Assembly (NCBI GenBank): GCA_001898625.1 | Contig: MKUP01000033.1 | Span: forward strand, 117,196-181,195 | Reading direction: 5' to 3' | Length of the DNA stretch: 64,000 nucleotides | Source of the DNA: Burkholderiales bacterium 67-32 | GTDB taxonomy: Bacteria > Pseudomonadota > Gammaproteobacteria > Burkholderiales > Burkholderiaceae_B | Part shown: in pieces, positions 24,622 through 33,285 of the stretch | Position numbering within the stretch: the first letter of the stretch is position 1 | Layout of the letters: each line of letters begins with the position of its first letter | Program-made: the position numbers and the translations under genes | The notes under the pieces: model-generated | The model's input: only the letters and a program-made list of their open reading frames with translations | Database searches by the model: none | Told to the model about the DNA's origin: nothing

Positions 24622-24897
24622 TCAGATCACGATCAGCCGCAGGTTGCTTTTGCCCTCGCGCAGCGCCTTGGCTGCCTGGTAGGCCGGCGAGGCATACCAG
24701 GCCAGCGCCGCCTCCTTGTCCGGGAACTCGATCAGCAGCACGTTGTGGGCCGGCCCGCCTTCCAGGACGACGGGCTCGGCGCCGCGCGCCAGATAGCGCC
24801 CGCCATGCGCGGCCACCGCCTCGGCCACCATACGGCCGTACTCGCCCATTTCCGAAGGCTTTAGAATCTTCACCTCGCCGATGACGTAGGCCGCCAT
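24622..24897 (-). CDS. DUF1330 family small protein
   Basis: 91 residues, a dimeric alpha-beta-barrel (ferredoxin-like) fold: MAAYVIGEVKILKP, YLARGAEPVVLEG, LLIEFPDKEAALAWYASPAYQAAK and a terminal NLRLIVI are the standard DUF1330 blocks. Biochemical role unknown; some are found with catabolic oxygenases. Strong GGAGGAAAGG ribosome site before 24897. It is last gene of a Bug / 2-oxoglutarate oxygenase / DUF1330 transcript and ends 4 bases from the convergent GTPase gene. Confidence 0.85.
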   Translation of the reverse strand: MAAYVIGEVKILKPSEMGEYGRMVAEAVAAHGGRYLARGAEPVVLEGGPAHNVLLIEFPDKEAALAWYASPAYQAAKALREGKSNLRLIVI

Positions 24898-24931
24898 GTC
24901 CTTTCCTCCCGATTCGTCGATGATCGATCGC

Positions 24932-25942
24932 CTAGGCCGCGCTCTTCTGCGGCATGATGCGGGCGACGTTGCGCGCCTTCAGTTCGCCGTAGACGAACGG
25001 CCGGTCGCGCGGGAAGGACGTCGGCAGGTCCTCGGGCGCGACGTTGGCGGGATCGGGATTGCGGATCAGCGGCTGGATCCACGCGTCGAAGCTGGGATAC
25101 ATGAAGAACGGAATGGAGTAGCGCTCGTTGCCGGAGCGGTTGATCACCCGGTGCACCGCCGACGTGAACACGCCGTCGGTCCAGACCTTCAGCACCTCGC
25201 CCACGTTGACCACCAACGTACCCTCGACCGGCGGCACGGCCACCCATTCGCCATCGCGGTTACGCACTTCCAACCCACCGTTCGCATCCTGCGCCAGGAT
25301 GGTGAAAGCGTTGGTATCGGTGTGTCCGCGCGCGCCCAGGTGCTCGCCCGATTCGTCGGGGCGCTGCGGCGGATAGTGCAGCAGGCGCAGCGAGTTCATG
25401 TCCTTGGCGAAGCTGGCCTTCAGCGTACCGGCCGCCAGGCCCAGGCTGAGTTCGAACAGTTCCAGCAGCCGATAGCCCAGGCCATTGATCTTGTCGTAGT
25501 ACGCCATCATCCGCGGCTTGAGGTCCGGCATGGCCGACGGCCAGGGAATGCGCCCGTGCAGGGGCTTGCCGGCCAGTAGGTCGGGATCGTCGTCGGCCAG
25601 CGGACGGCGGATCTGGAAAGCCTCCTGGAGGTTCTCCTTGATGTTCGCGTCGTTGCCCTTGGTCATGCCGTGCAGATAGCCCTGCGCATGGTCGTTGAGC
25701 TTGAGCGAGACCTCCATCTTGGCTTCCAGGGGCAGGCGGTGGAAATCCACGGCGGTCTGGAAAACGTCGCGCACGTCCTGTTCGGCCAGGCCGTGATTGC
25801 GGACGTAGAAGAAACCCACGGTTCCCGCGGCGGCGGCAATGGCGTCGGCCACTTCGGCGCGGCCGGCCTCATCGCGCCAGGCCGGCCCCAGGTCGACGAT
25901 CGGCACTTCCGAAAAAACCAGTTTTCTTGCGGTGGGCAGCAT
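24932..25942 (-). CDS. 2-oxoglutarate/Fe(II)-dependent oxygenase (isopenicillin N synthase-like)
   Basis: 336 residues: DIOX_N region (VPIVDLGPAW, GFFYVRNHGL) then the jelly-roll core with iron ligands His207, Asp209 (GHTDTNAF) and His264 (AVHRV), and the co-substrate pair Arg274/Ser276 (RYSIPFF). This class hydroxylates, desaturates or cyclises small molecules using 2-oxoglutarate and O2; bacterial relatives act on amino acids, ethylene formation or plant hormones. The N-terminal methionine at 25942 is supported by homology. It follows a Bug gene by 26 bases and precedes DUF1330 by 34. Substrate unknown. Confidence 0.88.
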   Translation of the reverse strand: MLPTARKLVFSEVPIVDLGPAWRDEAGRAEVADAIAAAAGTVGFFYVRNHGLAEQDVRDVFQTAVDFHRLPLEAKMEVSLKLNDHAQGYLHGMTKGNDANIKENLQEAFQIRRPLADDDPDLLAGKPLHGRIPWPSAMPDLKPRMMAYYDKINGLGYRLLELFELSLGLAAGTLKASFAKDMNSLRLLHYPPQRPDESGEHLGARGHTDTNAFTILAQDANGGLEVRNRDGEWVAVPPVEGTLVVNVGEVLKVWTDGVFTSAVHRVINRSGNERYSIPFFMYPSFDAWIQPLIRNPDPANVAPEDLPTSFPRDRPFVYGELKARNVARIMPQKSAA

Positions 25943-25968
25943 GTGCAGTCCTCGTTGAAAATTCCCGG

Positions 25969-26949
25969 TCAGGCCTCGGGCCGGATGTTTTCCCGGCGGG
26001 CCAGTTCGTTCCATTTGACGAATTCGCTGCGGTTCCAGGCGGCGAAGTCCGCGTGGCCGCGTACCGTCACCTCGAAGCCCGCCGTTTGCAGCCGCTGGAT
26101 GTTCTCGGGCTGCCTGCCGCCCTTGACGATGGCATCGGCCAGCTTGTCGATGTTGGCCTGCGGCGTGCCCACCGGCGCGTAGCCGCCCAGCCATCCCGTC
26201 GCGACGAAGTCCTCCATGCCCAGTTCCACCAGGGTCGGCACGTCGGGCAGCGCCTGCGCGCGCCTGGCCCCCGTCACCGCGATCGCGCGCAGCGAGCCGG
26301 AGCGCACCAGCGCCGCCACCGACGGCAGGTTGGCGAAGGACACCTGGATGTCGCCGTTCTTCAGGCCGGTGATGATCTCGCCGCTGGAGCGGTACGGGAT
26401 ATGGACGAAATGCGTGCCCGCGCGCTGGTTGAACAGCACCGAGGTGAAATGGGCCAGCGTCCCGACGCCGTTGGAGCCGTAGTTGAGCTTGCCCACGCGC
26501 GTCTTGCCGTAGGCCACGAGCTCCGGCAGCGTGCGGGCCTCGACGTCGCGCCCCACCACCAGCACGTTCATCAGCTCGGCCAGTTGCGCCACGGGAACGA
26601 AGTTCTCCTGCGGGTTGATGGGCAGGCTGGGGTTCAGGATGGTCGGCAGGATCAGGCCGCCCAGGCCGCCGGACAGCAGCAGGTGGCCGTCGTGCGGCTG
26701 CTGCAGGATGTACTGCTGGGCCACGGTGCCTGTGCCGCCGCCCTTGTTCTCGACGATCACAGGCTTGGCGGGAAACTCCTTGGCCAGGATATCCGCCAGC
26801 ACACGCCCCAGGAGATCGGTAATGCCCCCGGGCGGATACGGTACGACCACCTTCATCAGGCGGTTCGGAAACTCTTCCTGCGCCCATGCCCTGCCCGCGG
26901 CCCCAAGGCCCGCGGCCATTCCCAGACGCAGTACATCGCGACGATTCAT
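25969..26949 (-). CDS. Bug/TctC-family solute receptor, Tat-like signal
   Basis: 326 residues. MNRRDVLRLGMAAGLGAAG is a twin-arginine-like export signal, different from the Sec signals of most other receptors here. Then KVVVPYPPGGITDLLGRV, VENKGGGTGTV, QPHDGHLLL and a short C-terminal helix. ATG at 26949 fits this signal and a GGGAG ribosome site. First gene of the transcript with the 2-oxoglutarate oxygenase; the divergent LysR gene 137 bases away probably controls it. Ligand probably the oxygenase substrate or its precursor (inference). Confidence 0.9.
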   Translation of the reverse strand: MNRRDVLRLGMAAGLGAAGRAWAQEEFPNRLMKVVVPYPPGGITDLLGRVLADILAKEFPAKPVIVENKGGGTGTVAQQYILQQPHDGHLLLSGGLGGLILPTILNPSLPINPQENFVPVAQLAELMNVLVVGRDVEARTLPELVAYGKTRVGKLNYGSNGVGTLAHFTSVLFNQRAGTHFVHIPYRSSGEIITGLKNGDIQVSFANLPSVAALVRSGSLRAIAVTGARRAQALPDVPTLVELGMEDFVATGWLGGYAPVGTPQANIDKLADAIVKGGRQPENIQRLQTAGFEVTVRGHADFAAWNRSEFVKWNELARRENIRPEA

Positions 26950-27065
26950 CGACTCACTCCCATGCAAGCAGACTTCCTGCACAATGCCGGTGCCGCAACC
27001 ACCAGAACGCGGGACTAAGTTATCGGAGACGCCGGCCTGCCCACAAGCGACGTCTCATCATGAAT

Positions 27066-27084
27066 TCATTAGCAGGATTAATGA
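27066..27084. promoter_or_regulatory. LysR-type box overlapping regulator's own ribosome site
   Basis: TCATTA-N7-TAATGA, perfect 6-base arms, containing the ATTA-N7-TAAT (T-N11-A type) core of LysR binding sites. It ends 2 bases before the LysR ATG and covers its AGGA ribosome site. A second palindrome, ATGAATTCAT, abuts on its left (27060-27069). Autorepression plus control of the divergent Bug gene is the natural reading. Confidence 0.5.
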
Positions 27085-27085
27085 C

Positions 27086-27976
27086 ATGCGCCGCAAGATC
27101 CCCTCGCCCGTCATGCTCCAGGCGTTCGAGCTGTCGGCGCGCACCCTGAGCTTCACGCAGGCGGCGGACTCGCTGAGCCTGACGCAAAGCGCCGTCAGCC
27201 ACCAGATCCAGGCGCTGGAGGACTTCCTGGGCGTGCGGCTGTTCGAGCGCGTGCGCAAGCGCCTGCAACTGACGTCCGCCGGCGAGATCCTGCTGCTGCG
27301 GCTGACGCCGGCGCTCGACGCGCTGGAGTCGGCCATCATCGAAACCGTGTCGACCGAGCCCGCCTCCAGCGTGCTGCGCCTGGGCGTGGTGCCCGCGATC
27401 GCCACGCAATGGCTGATCCCGCGCCTGCCCCACTTCCAGCGCGAGTATCCCCGTATCACGCTCACCCTGGTCACGCGGCTGCCGTTCAACTTCCAGAACA
27501 ACAGCCTGGACGCCGCCATCAACCTGGGCAACACGCGCTGGCCCGGCGCCCGCTCGGATTGGCTGATGGACGAACACATGATCGTGGTCTGTACGCCGGA
27601 GATGGCGGCCGACACCCTGCGCTCGCCGGACGACCTGCCGCGCGTACCCATGCTGCAGATGACGTTCCGGCCGCACGCCTGGCACGACTGGCTGGCCGCC
27701 AGCGGCCTGCCCGCCGAAGGCACGGCCGGGGGAATGAAATTCGAATCGTTCTCGCTGGTGCTGCGGGCGGCCGTGGCGGGCCTGGGCGCCGCCGTGGTGC
27801 CGCGCCTGCTGGTGGAGGAAGAACTGGAAAATGGCCGGCTGGTCTCGCCCTTCGGACCGGTGGTGCGCTCGCCCACCTCGTACTATCTGGTCTACCCGCC
27901 GGCGAACGTCACGCTGCCGGCCTTGCAGGCGTTTCGCGGCTGGCTGATGCGGCAGACGGGCGCGCCCGCGGACTGA
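27086..27976 (+). CDS. LysR-type regulator, GcvA-like
   Basis: 296 residues. HTH in residues about 4-63 (SPVMLQAFELSARTLSFTQAA, LTQSAVSHQIQALEDFLGVRLFER), then a periplasmic-binding-like effector domain with LRLGVVPAIATQWLIPRL, LDAAINLGNTRWPG and GLGAAVVPRLLVEEEL. The start at 27086 follows an AGGA motif and aligns with the family. Divergently placed to the Bug / 2-oxoglutarate oxygenase / DUF1330 operon, whose expression it likely governs. Confidence 0.9.
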   Translation: MRRKIPSPVMLQAFELSARTLSFTQAADSLSLTQSAVSHQIQALEDFLGVRLFERVRKRLQLTSAGEILLLRLTPALDALESAIIETVSTEPASSVLRLGVVPAIATQWLIPRLPHFQREYPRITLTLVTRLPFNFQNNSLDAAINLGNTRWPGARSDWLMDEHMIVVCTPEMAADTLRSPDDLPRVPMLQMTFRPHAWHDWLAASGLPAEGTAGGMKFESFSLVLRAAVAGLGAAVVPRLLVEEELENGRLVSPFGPVVRSPTSYYLVYPPANVTLPALQAFRGWLMRQTGAPAD

Positions 27977-27990
27977 GCGCGGCTGGCCCG

Positions 27991-29187
27991 TTACTCCGCC
28001 AGGCGGGGCGATCCTTCGGCGGGAACCGGGTCCTCGTCGGCGGCCACCGTCACGACACGGTCCCGCCCCATGGCCTTGGCCGTGTAGAGCGCGGCATCCG
28101 CCCGCGCCATCAGGCTGCTCAATTCTTCGCCAGGGCGGTACTGGTCGACCCCCGCGCTGAACGTGACCTTGAGCTTGCGTCCCGGCAGCGCGCTTTCGGC
28201 CTGCGCGATCCTGGCGCGCAGCCGGTTCAGCAGCTTGACCGCGTCCCGCATGGTCGTGTCCGGACAAAGGATGGCGAACTCCTCGCCGCCCAGCCGGCCG
28301 AACGCGTCGCCGGCGCGCAGATTGCTGGCCACCACGCCGGTGAAATGGGCCAGCACCCGGTCTCCCGCGGCATGCCCATGGGTGTCGTTGATGTTCTTGA
28401 AGTGGTCGATGTCGACGATGGCGAACACCAGCGGCCGGCCGGAGCGCGACGCGGTGCGCGCGGCGGCGTCGGCCTGCGCAAGAAAGGCGCGCCGCGCCAG
28501 GATGCCGGTCAGTTCGTCCAGGTTGGCCAGGCGTTCGAGCCGGTGGGCCAGGCGGTCATGGGTCAGCAGCACCATGCCGATCGACAGCCAGGGCAGCGCC
28601 AGCACGCCCAGCGCCAGGAAAGCGATGTTGACCGGCGTCGATTGCAGCAGCTCCGCCTGCCGGACCCATCCCACGCCATAGGCGAGCCCCCGGCCCACAT
28701 GGCCGACAGCCCCCAGGCACGCGCCTATGCTGACGAACCAATAAGCGTAGTGCGGACGGGACAGCGGGCGCGCCATGAACACGATCACGGCGACCACGAC
28801 ATAGGCGTAGGTATAGAACGCCGACACCAGCGCGATGCGGGTGCCGATGTCGGGCACCACATAGGTCCAGTAGGCCATGGCCGCCAGCAGCGCCGCCCAG
28901 CCCACATATTCCGCGTGGCGCACGGGCTGCATCCCGACGAACTGCCTGCACCCTTGCAGGATGACCAGCATGGCCATGGCCAGCAACTGGTTGGCGACGA
29001 GGATGGTCAGCCAGCGCGGGCCGACGCTCTGGAGCAGGAACAGGGCCAGTGCCACGATGGCCATCACGCTGGCGTTGAACCAGCGCCTGACGCCGGGGAT
29101 GGCGGTGGGCAGCAGCGACCCCAGCACCGCCGTGCTCATGATGGCGGAGAAAATCGTGACGAAGATGACGCTGATGGGGTCTAGCAT
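27991..29187 (-). CDS. Membrane-bound GGDEF diguanylate cyclase
   Basis: 398 residues. N-terminal half is six to seven hydrophobic helices (about residues 6-200) with no recognised sensor domain. The C-terminal GGDEF domain has DELTGILARRAF, VDIDHFKNINDTHGHAAGD, the active GGEEF at 300-304, and an inhibitory I-site RAGD ending five residues before it, so it should make cyclic di-GMP and be feedback-inhibited. Start at 29187 is the first Met before the helices; a Met 22 codons upstream is possible. No neighbouring gene reveals the signal. Confidence 0.87.
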   Translation of the reverse strand: MLDPISVIFVTIFSAIMSTAVLGSLLPTAIPGVRRWFNASVMAIVALALFLLQSVGPRWLTILVANQLLAMAMLVILQGCRQFVGMQPVRHAEYVGWAALLAAMAYWTYVVPDIGTRIALVSAFYTYAYVVVAVIVFMARPLSRPHYAYWFVSIGACLGAVGHVGRGLAYGVGWVRQAELLQSTPVNIAFLALGVLALPWLSIGMVLLTHDRLAHRLERLANLDELTGILARRAFLAQADAAARTASRSGRPLVFAIVDIDHFKNINDTHGHAAGDRVLAHFTGVVASNLRAGDAFGRLGGEEFAILCPDTTMRDAVKLLNRLRARIAQAESALPGRKLKVTFSAGVDQYRPGEELSSLMARADAALYTAKAMGRDRVVTVAADEDPVPAEGSPRLAE

Positions 29188-29311
29188 GGCACGCCGCAGG
29201 AATCCGCGCGGCGACCGGAGCCTGCGCGTAAGAGCCGCCCGATGATAAAGCATTTCCGGGCCGGGTCCCTGGCGGGGCCGGAACCTCGCGCCCAGGAAAT
29301 CCCGCATCGCG

Positions 29312-30451
29312 TCAGCCCTGCGCGGCCGCCTTGCGGTGGCGCGCCAGGTAGGCCCGATCGTCCAGGCTGGAGAACAGCACCGCCAGCACGATGCCCGCCG
29401 CCGCGCCGACGATGGTCTCGAACACGCGCTCGAGCGCCATGTTGCCGGCCATGGCGGGCGCGGCCAGGTGCGTCATCAGGAGGGCCATGGGTGTCACGGT
29501 GATCTGTCCCAGCGCATAGTTGTAGCCGATGATGATCTCGGTCACGAACTGGAAGAGCGCGATCAGGCCCACCACGACCCAGAACGAGGGCGACTGCGCC
29601 AGGATGGCGCCCGCCACGCAGGCACCGACGATGGTGCCGGTCATCCGTTGCAGCGCGCGGCTCATCGTGATGTGCAGGTGCCCGCCCTGCATGACGGCGG
29701 TCGCGCCTATGGCCGCCCACGAAGGATGCTCCCAGCCGGCCGCGTGCGCGACCAGCGCGGCCACGGCGGCGCCCGCGGCGATGCGGCCGGCGGCGATCAG
29801 CCGGTGCCGCATGGGGCGGGGAGGATCGCTGGGAAAGGCGCCCGTCGCGGGCTCCTCATGTCTGAGGCGGTCGGTCGGCACGCAGATGATCCAGGCCAGC
29901 GCGCCGCCCGCGGCCGTGGCGGCGGCGCGCGCGAAAACCGCCTCCCAGGACCCGACCGCGCCCAGCGCCGCGCCCGCCGCGAACACGATGATGACAGCGC
30001 CCGGGCCGCCCAGGCTCCAGCTCGACACCGCGACCGTGGACACCCCCGCCACCAGCGCCAGGACCAGCACCATCGTCGTGGGTGAGGCCCCGGCATGGGC
30101 CGCCACCGACGTCACGAAGGTGGCCGCGACCAGCAGGAAGGCGCTCAGGAAGACCATGCGGCGGCGACGGGCGCGCGAGGCATAGCGGCCGAACAGCGAG
30201 GCCAGCGCCCCCAGCGCGCCGAAGCCCACCAGTTGCGGCCACGGCGAATAGTGGAAGCACGCCAGGGCCGCGACCACGGCCAGGGTCGCCTGCATCCCGG
30301 CCACCACGGCGTTGCGCAGGGACGGCGGCGCGGTCATGGCCAGGCTTTCTTCCAACTGGGCCGGGGTCAGCAGGTAGCGCGCCGCGGTGGCGCGCGTCGT
30401 TCCGCGCAGCCGGGCAGGCGCAAGCGGACGGCGATCGTCTTCGTCAATCAT
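29312..30451 (-). CDS. FUSC-family inner-membrane transporter
   Basis: 379 residues with two blocks of hydrophobic helices separated by a soluble segment (about 195-225), the duplicated FUSC plan; about ten transmembrane helices. The second block has HPSWAAIGATAVMQGGHLHITMSRALQR followed by TGTIVGACV, the FUSC_2 core. Relatives export aromatic carboxylic acids (AaeB) or fusaric acid, often with membrane-fusion partners; none is present here, and it lacks the extra domains of AaeB. Start at 30451, with AGGA 7 bases upstream. An aromatic acid efflux role would suit this catabolic setting but is inference. Confidence 0.8.
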   Translation of the reverse strand: MIDEDDRRPLAPARLRGTTRATAARYLLTPAQLEESLAMTAPPSLRNAVVAGMQATLAVVAALACFHYSPWPQLVGFGALGALASLFGRYASRARRRRMVFLSAFLLVAATFVTSVAAHAGASPTTMVLVLALVAGVSTVAVSSWSLGGPGAVIIVFAAGAALGAVGSWEAVFARAAATAAGGALAWIICVPTDRLRHEEPATGAFPSDPPRPMRHRLIAAGRIAAGAAVAALVAHAAGWEHPSWAAIGATAVMQGGHLHITMSRALQRMTGTIVGACVAGAILAQSPSFWVVVGLIALFQFVTEIIIGYNYALGQITVTPMALLMTHLAAPAMAGNMALERVFETIVGAAAGIVLAVLFSSLDDRAYLARHRKAAAQG

Positions 30452-30669
30452 GGGTATCCTGAAAAAAAATCGCGCGCTGCGCCGAGCATGCCGGCGCAAC
30501 GCGTGCGCGCCGGAACGGCGAAAACCGTACCGGCGGAGGTGATGGGGGGGGCCGCGAAAGGGACGGCTCCGCCTGCGCGGCGGAGCGTTCGGCGCGTCGG
30601 CGCCTGCGGCGATGCGCAGGCGCGATAAAGGACTATTCTACCTCAAACCAAGGGTTTACCCTAATCATT
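30452..30669. other. Intergenic spacer with strong hairpin
   Basis: 218 bases between FUSC and Bug genes on the same strand. It contains a perfect 8-base stem, CGCCTGCG / CGCAGGCG at 30601-30608 and 30615-30622 with a six-base loop, in a very GC-rich stretch, and AGGGTTTACCCT at 30651-30662. Neither has a T-run on the transcribed strand. The Bug transcript probably ends and the FUSC promoter probably begins here, but no clear -35/-10 was found. Confidence 0.4.
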
Positions 30670-31641
30670 TCAATCCATCTTGATGTTCGCCGCGTGCACC
30701 ACCGTCTTCCAGCGCTCGATCTCCTTGCGCTGGAACGCCTTGAAGGCGTCGGGCGCCATGCCGCTGGGATTGGCGCCCTGCGCGATCAGGCGCTTGCGCA
30801 CGTCGGGCTGCTCGAGAATCGCGGCGACCTCCCGCTGCAAGCGGTTGGCGATGTCCGGCGACGTGCCCGCGGGCGCGAACAGGCCGTACCAGGCATTGGC
30901 CTGGTAGTCGGGCACGCCCGATTCGGCCAGTGTAGGCACCGACGGCAGCACCGGACTGCGCTCGCGGTCGCCCACCGCCAGGGCGCGCAGCGAACCGTTC
31001 TGGATGTAGGACAGCACCAGCGGCAGGTCGGCGAACATGACCGGGACGCGGCCGCTGATCAGGTCGGGGATCGACCCCGCGCTGCCCTTGTACGGTACAT
31101 GGACCATGTCCACCTTGGCCAGGTACTTGAACAGTTCGCCGGCCAGGTGCTGGGAAGCGCCGACCCCGCCGGACGCATAGCTGACCTTGCCCGGCCGCTC
31201 CTTGAGGTAGGCGATGAGTTCCTTGACGTCGCGCGCGGGCACCGAGGGATGCACGACCAGCACCAGCGACACCGCGGCGACCAGGGTGATCGGCGTAAAG
31301 TCCTTCACGGTGTCGTACGGCATGGAGCCGTAGATCAGGCTGTTGGTCGCATGGGTGCCGATGGATCCGATGCCCAGCGAGTAGCCGTCCGGCGCGGCCT
31401 TGGCGACGAGATCGGCGCCGATGTTGCCGCCCGCGCCGGCCCGGTTCTCGACCACCACGGGCTGCCCCAGGCGCGTGGCCAGGCCGTCGGCCACGGTACG
31501 CCCCAGCATGTCGCTCGACGCCCCGGCGGCGAACGGCACGATCATCTTCAGCGGCCGGTCCGGATAAGCGCCCGCCCAGGCCGCGAAAGCCGCGCAGCCC
31601 AGCGACAGGGCCAGGAAAAACTTGGCAAGATAACGATGCAT
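30670..31641 (-). CDS. Bug/TctC-family periplasmic solute receptor
   Basis: 323 residues. Signal peptide MHRYLAKFFLALSLGCAAF to about residue 24, then MIVPFAAGASSDMLGR, VENRAGAGGNIG, KAAPDGYSLG and a closing EIERWK helix. ATG at 31641 follows GGAG and begins the signal peptide. It follows the FAD-dependent oxidoreductase gene by 83 bases and both are opposed by an IclR gene, so the pair probably forms an IclR-controlled uptake-and-oxidation unit. Confidence 0.92.
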   Translation of the reverse strand: MHRYLAKFFLALSLGCAAFAAWAGAYPDRPLKMIVPFAAGASSDMLGRTVADGLATRLGQPVVVENRAGAGGNIGADLVAKAAPDGYSLGIGSIGTHATNSLIYGSMPYDTVKDFTPITLVAAVSLVLVVHPSVPARDVKELIAYLKERPGKVSYASGGVGASQHLAGELFKYLAKVDMVHVPYKGSAGSIPDLISGRVPVMFADLPLVLSYIQNGSLRALAVGDRERSPVLPSVPTLAESGVPDYQANAWYGLFAPAGTSPDIANRLQREVAAILEQPDVRKRLIAQGANPSGMAPDAFKAFQRKEIERWKTVVHAANIKMD

Positions 31642-31724
31642 GGTTGGTCTCCTTCCTCGTTGTCGGCAAAACGTCCGGCGCCCCCTCGCTTGTATCCGGA
31701 GGGTGGCGCCGGACGGCGCGGCGT

Positions 31725-33131
31725 TCAATACACGCCGTCGATCACGCCCCCTTGCGCGCGCAGCCTGGCCTGAAGTTCCTTCACCGGCAGGGCGCGCACG
31801 TCGGCATCGCCGCGCTCGGCACACATTGCCGCCGCTGTGCCCACGGCCTGGCCCATGGCCATGCAGGGGCCCATGGTACGCGCCGTGCCCATGCCTTCGC
31901 GCGTGGCCGACAGGCAGCGGCCCGCGACCATGACGTTCTTCAGTCCCTTGGGCAGCAGGCAGCCGAAGGGGATGTCGTAGGAACCGCCGTTGGCGATGGG
32001 AATGCGTATCTGGGTCGTGCCGGACTGGTGGATGTCCACGTGCTGCGCGCCCTTGGCGACGGCGGAGTCCGGCTGCTTGCGGCCCGACACCACGTCTTCC
32101 CTGGTCAGCAGGTAGTCGCCCATGACGCGGCGCGTCTCGCGCACGCCCACGCGCGGGGCCAGTCCGGCAAACACCGAGTGCTCGAAGCCGGGCAGGTGGC
32201 CCTTGACGAACTCGTAGGTCTGCCAGACCTGCTCCATCAGCGTACCCACGGTGGCGCTGACCGCCGCCGTATCGGTCCCGTCGATGTTGCCTCCGACCCG
32301 AGTGGCGTTGACGCAGACTTCCTTGCGAGCGGCGGAGGTCGGCTGGATCATGATCAGCGCGGTGGGCGCCAGGTCGCCGCGGCGGATCGCATCGCCCAGG
32401 AAAGGACCTTCGCTCTTGAAGAACACCGAGGGCTGGCCCTGCTTGACCAGCAGGTCCAGCAACTGCTCGTCGGTCTTGTCCCCGCGGATGTAGTCGCTTT
32501 CGCCCACCGCCATCGACGCGGGGTTCTCGCGCGCGAAGCGCAGCAGCGTCGCGCTGTCCACGTTGCCCACGCGGAACATCAGCGACACCGGCTGCAGGTC
32601 GCCGCTGTCGTCGCTCATCTCGAACGGCGCACCGGCGCGAACCGCCAGGTCGCCATCGCCCGAGCAGTCCAGGAAATGATCCGCCGTCACCAGCGTACGG
32701 CCGCTCTTGTTGACCACCACCAGGCCGGTGACCACGCCATCCCGGACCACGACGTCCTCGGCGAACGAATTGACCCAGGCGGTCACGCCATGGCGGTCGA
32801 GCACGCGCATCACGGCGATCTTCATGACCTCGGGATCCACGCACACATAGCAGATCAGGCGATGGTCGTGCACCGGGCCGATGAAACCGTTCATGCGCCG
32901 GCATTCGTCGAACAATTCGTCGGAGATGCCACCCACCACATATTCGCCGCGCGCGTTCAGCACGCCGTCCAGCGACATGCCGCTGAGCAGTTCCCCGCCC
33001 AGGATGGGGTTGGCCTCGATGATGAGCGTCTTGCGGCCGTTCCTGGCCGCCGCCGCCGCGGCCGCGACGCCGGCGGCGCCTCCGCCCAGCACGACGACGT
33101 CGTAGTGCGCCTGATTGAGTTGCTGCGCCAT
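31725..33131 (-). CDS. FAD-dependent oxidoreductase (FAD_oxidored / PF12831 type)
   Basis: 468 residues. FAD-binding VVVLGGGAAGVAAAAAAARNG (two-dash-fold, Gly16-x-Gly18-x2-Gly21) with Glu39 to hold the ribose, followed by NPILGGELLSG; LDCSGDGDLAVRAGAPFE in the middle; and a terminal VMVAGRCLSATREGMGTARTMG block typical of this family (xanthan lyase / fumarate-reductase-like). They oxidise or reduce hydroxy or enoate compounds; substrate unknown. ATG at 33131 follows AGGAAG. Divergent from an IclR gene with shared palindromic operators. Confidence 0.85.
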   Translation of the reverse strand: MAQQLNQAHYDVVVLGGGAAGVAAAAAAARNGRKTLIIEANPILGGELLSGMSLDGVLNARGEYVVGGISDELFDECRRMNGFIGPVHDHRLICYVCVDPEVMKIAVMRVLDRHGVTAWVNSFAEDVVVRDGVVTGLVVVNKSGRTLVTADHFLDCSGDGDLAVRAGAPFEMSDDSGDLQPVSLMFRVGNVDSATLLRFARENPASMAVGESDYIRGDKTDEQLLDLLVKQGQPSVFFKSEGPFLGDAIRRGDLAPTALIMIQPTSAARKEVCVNATRVGGNIDGTDTAAVSATVGTLMEQVWQTYEFVKGHLPGFEHSVFAGLAPRVGVRETRRVMGDYLLTREDVVSGRKQPDSAVAKGAQHVDIHQSGTTQIRIPIANGGSYDIPFGCLLPKGLKNVMVAGRCLSATREGMGTARTMGPCMAMGQAVGTAAAMCAERGDADVRALPVKELQARLRAQGGVIDGVY

Positions 33132-33186
33132 CTTCCTGTCTCCCTAGATAGCTGGCTGTGGTGATCCGAAGGAAGAAGCCCTATAC

Positions 33187-33199
33187 TCCATAATATGGA
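33187..33199. promoter_or_regulatory. IclR-type operator candidate, copy 1
   Basis: TCCATAATATGGA, a palindrome of two 6-base arms around one A. It resembles the TGGAA...TTCCA form of IclR sites. It lies 56 bases upstream of the FAD-oxidoreductase start, where it could block or aid that promoter. The same 14-base string TCCATAATATGGAA recurs 86 bases away over the iclR start codon. Confidence 0.6.
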
Positions 33200-33213
33200 A
33201 TAAATTTCTTCCT

Positions 33214-33257
33214 ATTTACTCGATTCGAGTTGATCCAGTGTGTTTTATCGAGTAAAT
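33214..33257. promoter_or_regulatory. Long inverted repeat with nested palindrome between operators
   Basis: ATTTACTCGAT (33214-33224) and ATCGAGTAAAT (33247-33257) are perfect 11-base arms with a 22-base loop. Nested in the left arm is ACTCGATTCGAGT (33218-33230), itself a perfect palindrome, and a fourth CGAGT lies at 33269-33273. Repeated CGAGT half-sites on both faces suggest a second binding protein or a higher-order complex distinct from the TCCATA sites. Confidence 0.5.
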
Positions 33258-33272
33258 CACTGTCAATACGAG

Positions 33273-33285
33273 TCCATAATATGGA
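33273..33285. promoter_or_regulatory. IclR-type operator candidate, copy 2 (over iclR start)
   Basis: Second identical TCCATAATATGGA. Its right arm contains the iclR ATG (33281-33283), so bound protein would block the gene's own ribosome site or transcript start. Together with copy 1 this is a classic autoregulatory arrangement. Confidence 0.6.

Noticed and set aside
24932..26887. A 651-codon minus-strand frame covering the 2-oxoglutarate oxygenase and most of the upstream Bug gene
   Set aside because: The upper part is Arg/Gly/Ala-rich frame shadow of the Bug gene; real homology starts at the ATG at 25942.
30601..30622. CGCCTGCG/CGCAGGCG hairpin as a transcription terminator
   Set aside because: Strong stem but no run of T on the transcribed side in either direction.
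30670..32904. A long minus-strand open frame of 744 codons spanning the Bug gene and most of the FAD-oxidoreductase gene
   Set aside because: Only its last 323 codons (the Bug gene) show a signal peptide and protein family features; the rest is a GC-rich shadow of the oxidoreductase in another frame.
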